DNA from: Prostheceraeus crozeri
Taxonomy: Eukaryota; Platyhelminthes; Polycladida; Euryleptidae
Assembly: GCA_907163375.1 (NCBI GenBank)
Contig: CAJQUW010006274.1
Span: 62,001-126,000, forward strand
DNA: 64,000 nt
Direction: 5' to 3'
Shown: positions 35,580 through 45,059 of the stretch, piece by piece
Position numbering within the stretch: the stretch's first letter is position 1
How the letters are laid out: every line of letters starts with the position of its first letter
Translations under genes and position numbers: made by a program
Notes under the pieces: generated by a model
Databases searched by the model: none
The model's input: only the letters and a program-made list of their open reading frames with translations
What the model was told of the DNA's origin: nothing

Positions 35580-36217
35580 TCCTTATAATTTTTCTTTAAT
35601 TCATTTTCTAAATTGATTTTTAGAGTTTTCATTCTATCAACTTTTTGATTTAGTGAGTTTACTTCATTTATTATTCTATTCATCTTTTTCATTTGTTCAG
35701 TAATTTTAGAACTTAATTCATCAACACTTTTTTGGAATGTAGCTTGTAACTTATTTAAATTTTAAAAAAATTTTTTAGGAAGTTTTTCTAATTCATTTTC
35801 TAATTGTTCTTTCAATAGTTGTGTCTGATGTTTATTTTTAATGACTGCAGATTTTAACTTTATAGAAAGTAATATTAAAATTTTTGATTGTTCTGAAAGT
35901 TTTGCTATATTTACTTCTAGCTCTCTATCCTTTTTATCAAGTTTTAATAATTTTTCGTTTAATGATTTGTCATTAAGTTTAAGCAACTTTAATTCATTCA
36001 TCAGTGGAACCAAAACATCATTTATATATTTTTCTTTTAAGTCATAAAATTGTGTGTCAACATATTGTTTATTCGTTAACTCTGTATTTTGTTGTGGAAG
36101 AATAGAAAGATGTAATGGGCCAGATAAAATGTCTCCAGTTTTCTTGATATAATTTTCTATTTCTGATTCACGATTATTCGGGATATATGCACCTCCACCA
36201 ATATTTGGTAACATCAT
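35580..36217 (-). CDS. Fibre-like coiled-coil protein
   Basis: The best frame (35762-36217) starts MMLPNIGGGAYIPNNRESEI. It contains KKTGDILSGPLHL, then NTELTNKQYVDTQF. This pattern (GD-x-x-SG-x-L, then a short linker, then NKQYVD) closely resembles the repeat found in phage tail fibres and some giant-virus fibre proteins. The rest is a long heptad-rich coiled coil (LKLLKLNDKSLNEKLLKLDK), and further coiled-coil text continues leftward to about 35580. A trimeric attachment fibre would fit; this is inference from motif and architecture. The GGGAYIP start near residue 7 is glycine-rich. Confidence 0.5.
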
Positions 36218-36261
36218 TTTTTAACAATAATAAGGTAATTTTTTCTCACATAAAAATATAA

Positions 36262-36912
36262 ATGGAAATGAGTCAAATGTGCCAAATTATGAATCATAAG
36301 TCAGAGTTCTATGATAGTAAATATCGGTGTACGGATTGTTTAAAAGCAAAAGTAATGTGTTTAGGTTGTGAAAAAATTATATTGAAGAAAAAAATGAAAA
36401 GGGGAGATTTAGAAAAATTATATTCGCCCGTATCATCCTGTTCTTCTTATTCGACGAGATCATCGGGATTTGAAAATAAATGTTTTGATAATAATAATAA
36501 TAAGCTATGTACAGATGTTAATCTTTTGTTTGAATTACAAGCTGAAATATTTAAAGAACAGACTAAAGGTTTACCTAACATTGAAACAATTTATTGTATA
36601 TTTCCAGGTGATCCATTTATAAAATTTATGGATATTGTAAGTAAATATAATGATGTGGCGTATGTGGAACTGAATAAAGAAAATATGGTTATCATAGGGT
36701 ATAATAGTGTATGTGGGTTTATCAGAGCGGTTTTACCAATTAGTAATACTGATTGGATTGAAACTAAAATTATCATTTATATCAACATCAGAGAATTAGT
36801 AAAAAAATTAATATCTTTCTCAAAATCTAAAATTAGATTATTTGTAGACGAATTAAATCAATATAATATTCATATTGAAAGTAAAAAACATAATGATGAA
36901 TTATTATGTTAA
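36262..36912 (+). CDS. Zinc-binding protein with sliding-clamp-like region
   Basis: The 216-residue frame begins with cysteines and histidine spaced as a zinc-binding module (CQIMNHKSEFY, YRCTDCLKAKVMCLGC). A low-complexity Ser/Asn linker follows. The C-terminal 110 residues (FIKFMDIVSKYNDVAYVEL, IRAVLPISNTDWIE, INIRELVKKLISFSKSKIRL) follow the strand-helix rhythm of a PCNA-type clamp domain. The clamp reading is tentative and rests on pattern, not on a unique motif. It opens the rightward block that leads to the DNA polymerase, which would suit a replication factor. Confidence 0.4.
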   Translation: MEMSQMCQIMNHKSEFYDSKYRCTDCLKAKVMCLGCEKIILKKKMKRGDLEKLYSPVSSCSSYSTRSSGFENKCFDNNNNKLCTDVNLLFELQAEIFKEQTKGLPNIETIYCIFPGDPFIKFMDIVSKYNDVAYVELNKENMVIIGYNSVCGFIRAVLPISNTDWIETKIIIYINIRELVKKLISFSKSKIRLFVDELNQYNIHIESKKHNDELLC

Positions 36913-36954
36913 GTATATTATAGAGATACTGTTTATAAAAGAGAAATAGTAGAA

Positions 36955-37840
36955 ATGCCCCAAAGATATGATAATGACACATATGTGGGATTCTATTCTA
37001 ATTTAAACATTAATTTATTAAAATCATATATAAATGGTTTGGCACTACAAGAAAAAATTTATATGTGGACAACACCTTATACTATTAACAATGACCATAA
37101 TCATAATCAAAACAATCCTGCAAATCATATTGAAGAATCTGATAATAGTGATGATAATAATGATTCTAATACTACATACATGTATAATCAAAATTTATCT
37201 AAATTTCATTTTTTAACAATTGAAAATAATAATGGAATAGTTGAAGATACTATTAGACAACTATGTGTTGGGTCTACAAAATTTAAATTAGGATTTACAT
37301 CTTAATCAATTCAAAATTTTATCATCTTTAATAAAAACTAAAAATGATTCAGATTATGGTGGTGTTATTTTATTTTTTAATAGAGATCAAAGACCAATAT
37401 TTTTCTCTATTATATTATAATCAGATAATAAATATAATTTGGAATTAGATATTCCTATCAGGTAATGGCATCCTATACCAAAAAGTGTAATTTATGATGT
37501 TGATGAAGAATCAATAGTTAGTGAAAATAAATATAAATTATCTTTTAATAAGACTGTATATGATAAAGGAAATAAAATAGCTAAAGAACGTGATATTATA
37601 CGTGAAATATTTCATTATCTTCCTAATTATTATTCTAGTCATGAAAATAATTTTACAAAAGAAATTTATACTGATTCAAATAAAGAAGTCTATTATTGTA
37701 TTTCACATCATGATAAAGCGGTAATTCATTTCTTATATTTAAATTTCGGGGAATATACAGATACTATCCCTTATTTTAAAGAAATTGATGATATTAAAGA
37801 ATTTGATGTTGAACTTTTAGAAATTGTAAAAAACGATTAG
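36955..37840 (+). pseudogene. Unassigned replication-block gene, broken
   Basis: An open part at 36955-37305 reads MPQRYDNDTYVGFYSNLNIN, has an Asp/Asn/Ser-rich linker (SDNSDDNNDSN), and continues with LSKFHFLTIENNNGIVEDTI. Further protein-like text follows to about 37840 (YNLELDIPI, DIIREIFHYLPNYYSS, EIDDIKEFDVELLEIV). With the preceding gene it could belong to one clamp-like protein family, but I cannot show this. Broken. Confidence 0.4.
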
Positions 37841-37983
37841 AAACTAAATATAAGGTTCATAAATTTTTAGATGTAATAAAATTTTTGGATGTAATAAAAA
37901 AATTATCATTCCCACGTGTCATCGTTTGATATTAGAATGTCTGTATCTAAAATTAAAACACAATTTTTTTCTTAAAAAAACAA

Positions 37984-38145
37984 ATGGAAAATACCAAGTT
38001 TTATTGTGTCTTATGTAAAAGACAGTTACAAACAAAAAGAAGTCATCAATCTCATTTAAAAAGTAAAATGCATTTACAAAATGTAGATCGAGCTGATGAG
38101 GGAAATATTTCAAAATTTAATAATTACAAAAACTATCTACTGTAG
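37984..38145 (+). CDS. Small C2H2 zinc-finger protein
   Basis: A 53-residue frame starts MENTKFYCVLCKRQLQTKRS and completes one C2H2 finger (C-x2-C, then HQSHLKSKMH). A single-finger small protein may bind DNA or RNA. More protein-like acidic text (ETDKRYLFNETDKTDEAV) follows at 38182-38424 in another frame and may belong to the same gene. It lies in the rightward block before the polymerase. Confidence 0.5.
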   Translation: MENTKFYCVLCKRQLQTKRSHQSHLKSKMHLQNVDRADEGNISKFNNYKNYLL

Positions 38146-38604
38146 ATACATTGCCTACTGATATAAAAGTTAAAAAAATATTTGATGATTATTCACATTC
38201 GGAATATAAAAAAGTTTTTAATACTGAAGATTTTTTTTGGGGAAATCGAAGGCTCTAGTACTTCGCCCGAAACAGATAAAAGATATTTATTCAATGAAAC
38301 TGACAAAACCGACGAAGCTGTAACAGATATAAAATGTTTATTTGATGAGCCTGTTGAACATAATGAAACCGATGAAACTTTTTATGATGTATTAACAAAC
38401 TTCTATAATATATTTAAGATATAATATAATATAATAGATTTTAATATATTTAATCTTTTAAATGTTATATGAATGTAGAAGTACTTTATACAAAAACTAG
38501 ATCCGATGGAATGACTGAAGATGACAAGGATGGAATGACAAGGACATTTTACTCAGACACAAGAAATTCATAATGTACATGATATACAACCCATATTTGA
38601 AACA

Positions 38605-39156
38605 ATGATACATAATTTTAAAGATGCTATAACTGAAGCTCAGTTGCGTGAATCTGGTTGGAGATTTATTGCAATACTATCTAAGAAAATAGTAATTGAC
38701 AAATATAGAAATAATGCTGGTGGTAGCTGCATAACCCCTACCTTTCAGTTCACCACAATTAACATACAAAACGACGACAACTATTGTTTTCTGTGGATTG
38801 TTATAGCACATTTACATCCTGCAAAATATCACAAAGAAAGACTAAGTCATTATAATAAAGAAGAATATATAAATGAACTTGATCTGTCTGATGACTTAGA
38901 TGAAGGTCCGTATAATTATAATAAATTAATGAAGTTTCATAAAAAGAATAAAAATTTAGTAGAAGTAAATGTTTTTGAATTAAATGTGAAGTATGTTTCT
39001 ATTGGTGATGTTACTCCCTTATATCCCGGAGATATTGAAGTTAATAACATTGTTTATAACAACTTAAAAGAATTTTATTTGAATAACAAAAATTTATGCC
39101 AAACAGAAATAGTATACAATGAAAGAGGAAATTACATGCATCATAATATTATTTAG
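38605..39156 (+). CDS. Polymerase-associated N-terminal module
   Basis: The 183-residue frame contains ITEAQLRESGWRFIAILSKK, then NIQNDDNYCFLWIVIAHLHP and LVEVNVFELN. This block commonly precedes the exonuclease domain in long Polinton-type DNA polymerase proteins of animals. The motif QLR.SGWRF with DDYCF.W..LA.LHP is its signature. Its own catalytic role is unknown to me. It is on the polymerase strand, directly upstream. The pairing with the polymerase is inferred from family knowledge and position. Confidence 0.7.
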   Translation: MIHNFKDAITEAQLRESGWRFIAILSKKIVIDKYRNNAGGSCITPTFQFTTINIQNDDNYCFLWIVIAHLHPAKYHKERLSHYNKEEYINELDLSDDLDEGPYNYNKLMKFHKKNKNLVEVNVFELNVKYVSIGDVTPLYPGDIEVNNIVYNNLKEFYLNNKNLCQTEIVYNERGNYMHHNII

Positions 39157-39213
39157 AAAGGAAATGTAATATGTACTGAAAAATATGAAATTATAAAAAC
39201 ATTATCACTAATA

Positions 39214-42200
39214 ATGATTAATCATAATAATTATAAAGGATGTGGATTTCCCTATAAGTATGAAACAGAATATTCATCTCTATCATCAGAATATAGACAT
39301 AAGTTAGAGATGTTACCGCAACTATATAAAAAAGAATATCAACAAGAGTTACAAATGTTACATAATATCTACAAGAATGTCAACGAGAAGAAACTATATT
39401 ATTTCACAAATATATTGAAGACAAAAGGAATCTTGAAGATAAAGAATATTTAGAATTATCATACATAGTCAACCAACAATGTAATTCTCTATTCAATGAA
39501 CTATAATGCCATCCAAAAAATCTGCAACAATATAAAGAACATTGTCAACAAAAAAATCTACAAGAATATCATATGGGTAAAAATATATTAAGTAAGGACT
39601 ATCGTGAACAATATGAAGAACAATTTCGAAAACATTATGAAGAACAATTTCAAAAAAAATATCAAGAACAATATCAAGAACAGACAGAAATATTACAACA
39701 GGAATATCAACAAAAGTTAAAAATGTTAAAGCAGCAGTTAATGCAACCAGCACAAGCGAATATACTATATTATCAAGGTCATTACATATTGTGTAAAGAT
39801 ATTTCTATATTTACAAAAACTTCAGATAATGCTAATTTTCCCTGTCTCCAATGTATGACGAGCTTTAGAACTAAAGAAGAAATGAATAGACATTTGCAGA
39901 ATTGTCAACAAAATGAGGCGGTTAATCATACTTTTACTAAAGAAGATTATTTAGTATATAATAAATGGTATTACAAAAATAAAGTACCCTTTATTATATA
40001 TTGTGATTTTGAAGCATATAATGTTAACATGACACAAAGTTATGGTAAGCATTTGCTTCAACAAAAACCATTATGTTGGGGAATGTACATTCATTCAAAT
40101 TATCCTGAATTATTTAAATCAGAATATTATCAATACTATGGTGAAGATAGTTCAAAAATGTTTACAAAGAAAATAGAAGAATTACAAAAATATTTTTCAC
40201 AATTGCTTAAAACAAATAAACCAATGCTTCCATTAAGGTTTTCATTATCAGTACAATTTGATAATGAAAAAATTTGTTATTACTGTGGAAAAGAATTTAC
40301 AACTTATAAAGTAGAATATCATGATCATCTAAATGGATTATATAGAGGTGCAGCACATAATTCTTGTAATCTTAATGCTAATAAATTTAGATATAACTTT
40401 ATACCTTTATATTTCTACAATGGTTCTAAATATGATTTCCATTTAATAATAAAAGATCTATTCTCATCTGAAAAATTACAACAACTAAGAACAAACGTAC
40501 TATGTAAAACAGAAGAATATTTTTCAATGCAATTTGGTTGTATTATAATATTAGATGCATTTAGATTTTTTAATCCTTATTCATTAAAGTTCATGGGAAA
40601 AACTTTGAAACCTGAACAATGTAAAATATTAAATAAATATAATTTAAAACCTTTAAAAGGTATTTTTCCCTACGAATATTTAACTGGAGATATAGATAGA
40701 ATAAATGAAATAATGCAAGAACATCAACTTTCTTCACGTGACAAATTCAAATCAACATTAAAACAATCACAACTATCTGAAGAAGATAATTCAGAAACTG
40801 AAAAAAATTGGAAAGAGTTAAATTGTAGAACAATGTATGATTATACAATGAAATATCTTCAGGTAGATGTGTTAATCCTTGCTGATCTTTTTGAGAACTT
40901 TCGTCATATGTGTATAGAATATTATGGAATAGATCCATGTTATACATATAGTACATCAGGTTTAACATGGTTGGCAGGATTAAAACATACAAATGTTAAA
41001 CTTAAATATTATAAAGAATGTTCTTATGATAAATTATTATTTTTGGAATCTGGAATTAGAGGTGGTGTTTCATCTCTTCTAGGTAATAGATATGTTAAAT
41101 GTTACAATAAGAAAGTATATCCTGATGATTACGGTTATTTAAAAAATTTAAATCCAGAAGAAAAAGATCAATTTATAAAATTGTTTAATCAAAATATAGA
41201 AGGACCTATATCAAATGATGAGAGTCAAGCAGCAGTTGATGAATTCATGCGAGAAAACTATTTGTTATATTATGATTTTAATAGCTTATATTCTTCTTGC
41301 ATGATACAAGAATTACCAACAGGTGAAATGGAATGGAGTACCATTCTTGAATACGAACCTACATTAGATGGTGAAAATAATTATGGTTATATATATGAAG
41401 TTGATTTAGCATACCCTGATTATATAAAAGGCGCAACAAAATATTATCCTTTCTGTCCCGAACACAAAATACCTAATATAGAAGATTTTTCAGATTATCA
41501 AAAATCTTTAATGACTAAAAAATACAGACCAACAAAGAAACTCATGTTAACACAAAGTAATAAAGGAAAGTTTGTTGTTGAAGGAAGAATGCTAGATTGG
41601 TATTTAGATCATGGAATGATTCTTTTTAAAATTCACCGGAAACTAGTGTATAGAAAATCTCGGTGGTTAAAAGATTATATAGAGTTCAATATTGAAAAAC
41701 GTAAAATAGCTAAAAGAAATAAAGATGATTTTGGAAACGTGTTCTTCAAATTAATGAATAATGCATTTTATGGTAAGACTTTAGAAAATGTGCGTAATAG
41801 TCAAAATATTGAAATAGTTTATGATAGAGATAGGTTTCAAAATTAACAAGGAAACCTACATATAAAAGAACTGCTAGATTTAGTGATGAACTATGTGCAG
41901 TGCATCTAAGACGAAACATTATAAAACATGATAAGTTTAATTTTATAGGATACACTATATTAGAATTAGCTAAACTATTTATGTATAAATTTATATATGA
42001 TTATTTAGCACCTGCTTATGGCAAAAACTACATATTACACTTTACAGATACCGATTCTGTTTTCTTAGAATTAACAATACCGTATAATTCTTCACTTGAT
42101 AAAGAAATAGATAAAATAAGAGATATCATTCATCCTTCTGATTTATGTAAAGTAAAAGATGAACTAGAAGGAAATGAAGCGTACATAACAGAAGCTGTAT

Positions 42201-42409
42201 TTTTAAAAGCGAAATGTTATTGTTATAACACAAATTCTAACACAAATTCAAAAACATCTAAAACATTAAAAGGAATTTCAAATGCATCAGTGGCTAACCA
42301 AATAACATTTCAAGATTATAAGAATGCATTATTTAATAATGAAATAAAAACAGCATGTAATTATAGACTTAATTCAAAGAAACAAAATGTATTTAAAAGA
42401 GGAACATAA
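39214..42409 (+). pseudogene. Protein-primed family-B DNA polymerase (Polinton POLB), broken
   Basis: The polymerase copies the element from protein-primed ends. The main frame (39573-41846) starts with a Gln/Glu-rich repeat segment (EEQFRKHYEEQFQKKYQEQ), then a C2H2-like finger (CLQCMTSF, HLQNC). Exonuclease motif I is at about residue 145 (YCDFEAY). An HNH-like block follows (YHDHLNGLYRGAAHNSC), then motif II (YNGSKYDFHLI) and motif III (YLQVDVLILADLF). Polymerase motif A (YYDFNSLYSS) is at about residue 565 and motif B (LMNNAFYGKT) at about 728. Motif C (HFTDTDSVF) lies at about 42045-42070. All landmarks of the pPolB family are visible. The Gln/Glu segment extends back to 39214 and is unusual. 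The gene is broken. Confidence 0.92.
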
Positions 42410-42541
42410 ATTAGCATTAGATTCATTTGATGATAAAAGAAAAATTTTACCTGATGGAATAACTACTTTACCTTTTAAATTTTCTAATTTTTAAAAATTA
42501 AGAAAAAAATAAATTATTCGATCACTCCGCGAAAATATTTT

Positions 42542-43279
42542 CTATCGACTTTCAGTCAGAGAACAATTGTTCGATAACTCTATCATGAATTTTTTATTAA
42601 TATTTATTGTAATGAAGCCATAATCTTGTGACCAAGCATTGTTACACGATTGTTTAAATTCATCTTTATTTCTTACACATAAATCTCTTAACAAATCACT
42701 TAAGTTTCTTGCATTTATTTCAAATAGTATAAATATATTTGCATTCTTTCTAATAACACTTCCGTCTAATGAATACATACTTTGTGTTAAATAAAAAACA
42801 CTACAGTTGTTATGTCTTCCTCTTGTGAAATAATTTCTCTGAACTGACTGATTTCTATCATTAACGCAATCATCAAAAATTACACAATGCTTCATTGTTT
42901 TATCTAGTTTACTAGGATCTTGCATATTACCACTATCATCTATTAATTGTATCGTTATATGTTTATTTTTATTGGATTCTACTAACTGATTATTTTTTGC
43001 TGCTTCTTCACACCACGAACTTATTTCCTCTTCATATTCAGATTTTTCATATTCTTCAAATAAGGAAGCAATTGCTGTTTTTTCAAGATTATTTTCAAAT
43101 CCATATTTCAAAAATTGATAAATACGCTGTTCTGCTGTTGTTGTTTTAAATAATAGATATGTTTTACCACATCCTGATCTTCCACAAATAACTGATAAAA
43201 CTTTATTGGATAGATTACGGTGATGATTGAATTTAAGTTTTTTATTTAATGCTAGGTTTGTAGAAATTTCTTCACTCAT
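42542..43279 (-). CDS. FtsK/HerA-type genome-packaging ATPase (Polinton ATP)
   Basis: The ATPase would pump element DNA into capsids. The 245-residue frame has a Walker A at about residues 33-40 (GRSGCGKT) after VLSVIC. The Walker B is at about 132-137 (CVIFDD). Downstream are FYLTQSMYSLD and NANIFILFEI, typical of the A32-like packaging ATPases. It faces left, convergent with the polymerase, and 33 bases separate it from the minor capsid gene on the same strand. Length is normal for the family. Confidence 0.88.
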   Translation of the reverse strand: MSEEISTNLALNKKLKFNHHRNLSNKVLSVICGRSGCGKTYLLFKTTTAEQRIYQFLKYGFENNLEKTAIASLFEEYEKSEYEEEISSWCEEAAKNNQLVESNKNKHITIQLIDDSGNMQDPSKLDKTMKHCVIFDDCVNDRNQSVQRNYFTRGRHNNCSVFYLTQSMYSLDGSVIRKNANIFILFEINARNLSDLLRDLCVRNKDEFKQSCNNAWSQDYGFITININKKFMIELSNNCSLTESR

Positions 43280-43312
43280 TTTTAATAAAATAATTTTTTA
43301 AGAAGAAGAAAA

Positions 43313-43960
43313 TTAAACTTCTCTAACCAAAAGATCTATCATGATCTCTTCGCCTCCAAAATTTATTTCTTGTCCTTTCTCATCTGTAATTCTAATGTTA
43401 ATACTGTTAATAGTTTTTCTTGTAATAGGGAAATATATTAATGTTTGTGGAATTACATTTAATCTATAACCAATGGGTACAGTAAAAGCTGGAAAAATGA
43501 ATATTAAATTTGACAATTTACCATTTACATATCCTCCTTCAATAATGTCACAATGTACAACAATTGAATTTATTTCAGTTATTTCAGGAATCTTCTCACT
43601 TAAATGATAACCTTGACTATAGGTTTGTTTATTAAATCCCAATAGTTTTGATAATGATCTATCATGATTAAAATCAACTTGATGATTTTCGTCTAAAGTA
43701 AGAGAAAATTTATTGACTGCCGGTTCAACTGCGAAATGTAATTGTTTCTTATCTTTAAATGGTATACCTAAATGTCTCTTAATTTCATTTGATATTGATT
43801 CAACTTCGTAAGAACCAGGAAGAATAGTTAGTGCTTTCGACGTTTTGCCTTTATCAGTAGAATATCTAAATTGATCATTCACATCTTTGATAACGTTTTG
43901 AATATGGTTAAATGTGGAGAAACTAGTTAATGCAATTTGATAATTTTTATTTTGTTCCAA
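43313..43960 (-). CDS. Minor capsid (penton) protein, single jelly roll
   Basis: The 215-residue frame reads YQIALTSFSTFNHIQNVIKD, then ALTILPGSYEVESISNEIKR, LLGFNKQTYSQG, INSIVVHCDIIEGGYVNGK and YRLNVIPQTLIYFPIT, ending GGEEIMIDLLVREV. This order is the known pattern of the Polinton penton homologue. It would occupy the capsid vertices. It lies next to the packaging ATPase on the same strand, in a leftward block with the gene at 44122-44847. Confidence 0.85.
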   Translation of the reverse strand: MEQNKNYQIALTSFSTFNHIQNVIKDVNDQFRYSTDKGKTSKALTILPGSYEVESISNEIKRHLGIPFKDKKQLHFAVEPAVNKFSLTLDENHQVDFNHDRSLSKLLGFNKQTYSQGYHLSEKIPEITEINSIVVHCDIIEGGYVNGKLSNLIFIFPAFTVPIGYRLNVIPQTLIYFPITRKTINSINIRITDEKGQEINFGGEEIMIDLLVREV

Positions 43961-44121
43961 ATGCAGAATGGGTTCTAAATTACAAGTGTGCGATGAAGTA
44001 GTTGTTATAATTTCTTTAACGTCGTACTAAATTTTGATGAACACAAAATCTCTGTCAGATTTTCTAAATGATTATTAATTTTTTCTAAATCTGCTGAACA
44101 CATTTTTAGATAAATATTTTT

Positions 44122-44847
44122 TTATAAAAATTGAAGGCAACATATTTCAGCTATACTTTTATAATCCTCTTCATTTAGAATCTTCTTTTCTAATGGCCTT
44201 TTTAAGATCGCATGTATTTCGTTAAAACTAGAGTTATGTCCTTCTTTTATTGTAGATATTGAAATATTTAATCTATTTAATAATTCTTGTGGATCATCTG
44301 GTAAAAATATAGTTGTTTCTGTTTTAAAACCTTTTCCTACTTTAGGTGCCGTTGGTATTAAATTTTCTAATTGTTTATAACGTCTAAGAGATTTTACTGC
44401 ACCAACTCTATCTAACATAGCTTTATGTTTTATGAGATCTTTTACAGCATAATTATTTAAATCTGCTCCTCTTAAAAGATCAGCAAAATTTCTATCTAAA
44501 CTAAAAGGAGATTTATCTGGTGAAAGAATTAAACCTCGAAAAGGTTGTGGAAATATTTCTTTTCCGCCAAGATGAAATCTTGCACATAATTTTTTATCTA
44601 AAAAGAAAGTAGAATGTTCAAATAACATAGATTTTGGTAATTTTTTTTCTATATTTGCTTCTAACAATCCATAAACATCTAATAATGTTTTAAGTTCTGG
44701 ATCTGTTATATTTACTCGGTTATCCTGATTAGCAAGTTCTTTTTCAAGAGTTCTAAATGGTTCAATAGTTTTTTCAAAATCAGTTTTTACTTGTTCGGTT
44801 TGCTGCATTTTTTCAAACATATCAGATTGAATACTAGCTTTTGTCAT
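44122..44847 (-). CDS. Conserved Polinton protein of unknown function
   Basis: The 241-residue frame has an acidic helical N-terminal part (FRTLEKELANQDNRVN). Its centre reads FLDKKLCARFHLGGKE then LSPDKSPFSLDRNFADLLRG. Its C-terminal block reads DDPQELLNRLNISISTIKEG then NEEDYKSIAEIC. The last block resembles a segment that recurs in Polinton-related proteins of aquatic animals (a hydrophobic pair, a Gly-Asn turn, then a helix), but the function is not known to me. A short helical leader (MDKIKADNQKRIQQLDEL) lies just upstream near 44940. Confidence 0.55.
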   Translation of the reverse strand: MTKASIQSDMFEKMQQTEQVKTDFEKTIEPFRTLEKELANQDNRVNITDPELKTLLDVYGLLEANIEKKLPKSMLFEHSTFFLDKKLCARFHLGGKEIFPQPFRGLILSPDKSPFSLDRNFADLLRGADLNNYAVKDLIKHKAMLDRVGAVKSLRRYKQLENLIPTAPKVGKGFKTETTIFLPDDPQELLNRLNISISTIKEGHNSSFNEIHAILKRPLEKKILNEEDYKSIAEICCLQFL

Positions 44848-45059
44848 TCTATACTGAGTATGATTTTCATAATATTTTTTTGCTTTATTAACTCATCTAA
44901 TTGTTGAATTCTTTTTTGATTATCAGCTTTAATTTTATCCATTTTTAAAATATAATATTTGAATTTTGTGGTAGCATTGGAATACAACAAAAACATTTTA
45001 CTGAACAAATTATTCTTTTATTGCTTTGTCGTCGGACATCTTTTCGTCTAAAGTTTTGT

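Noticed and set aside
40747-40992. Minus-strand frame within the polymerase
   Set aside because: It is the antisense shadow of the polymerase coding sequence.
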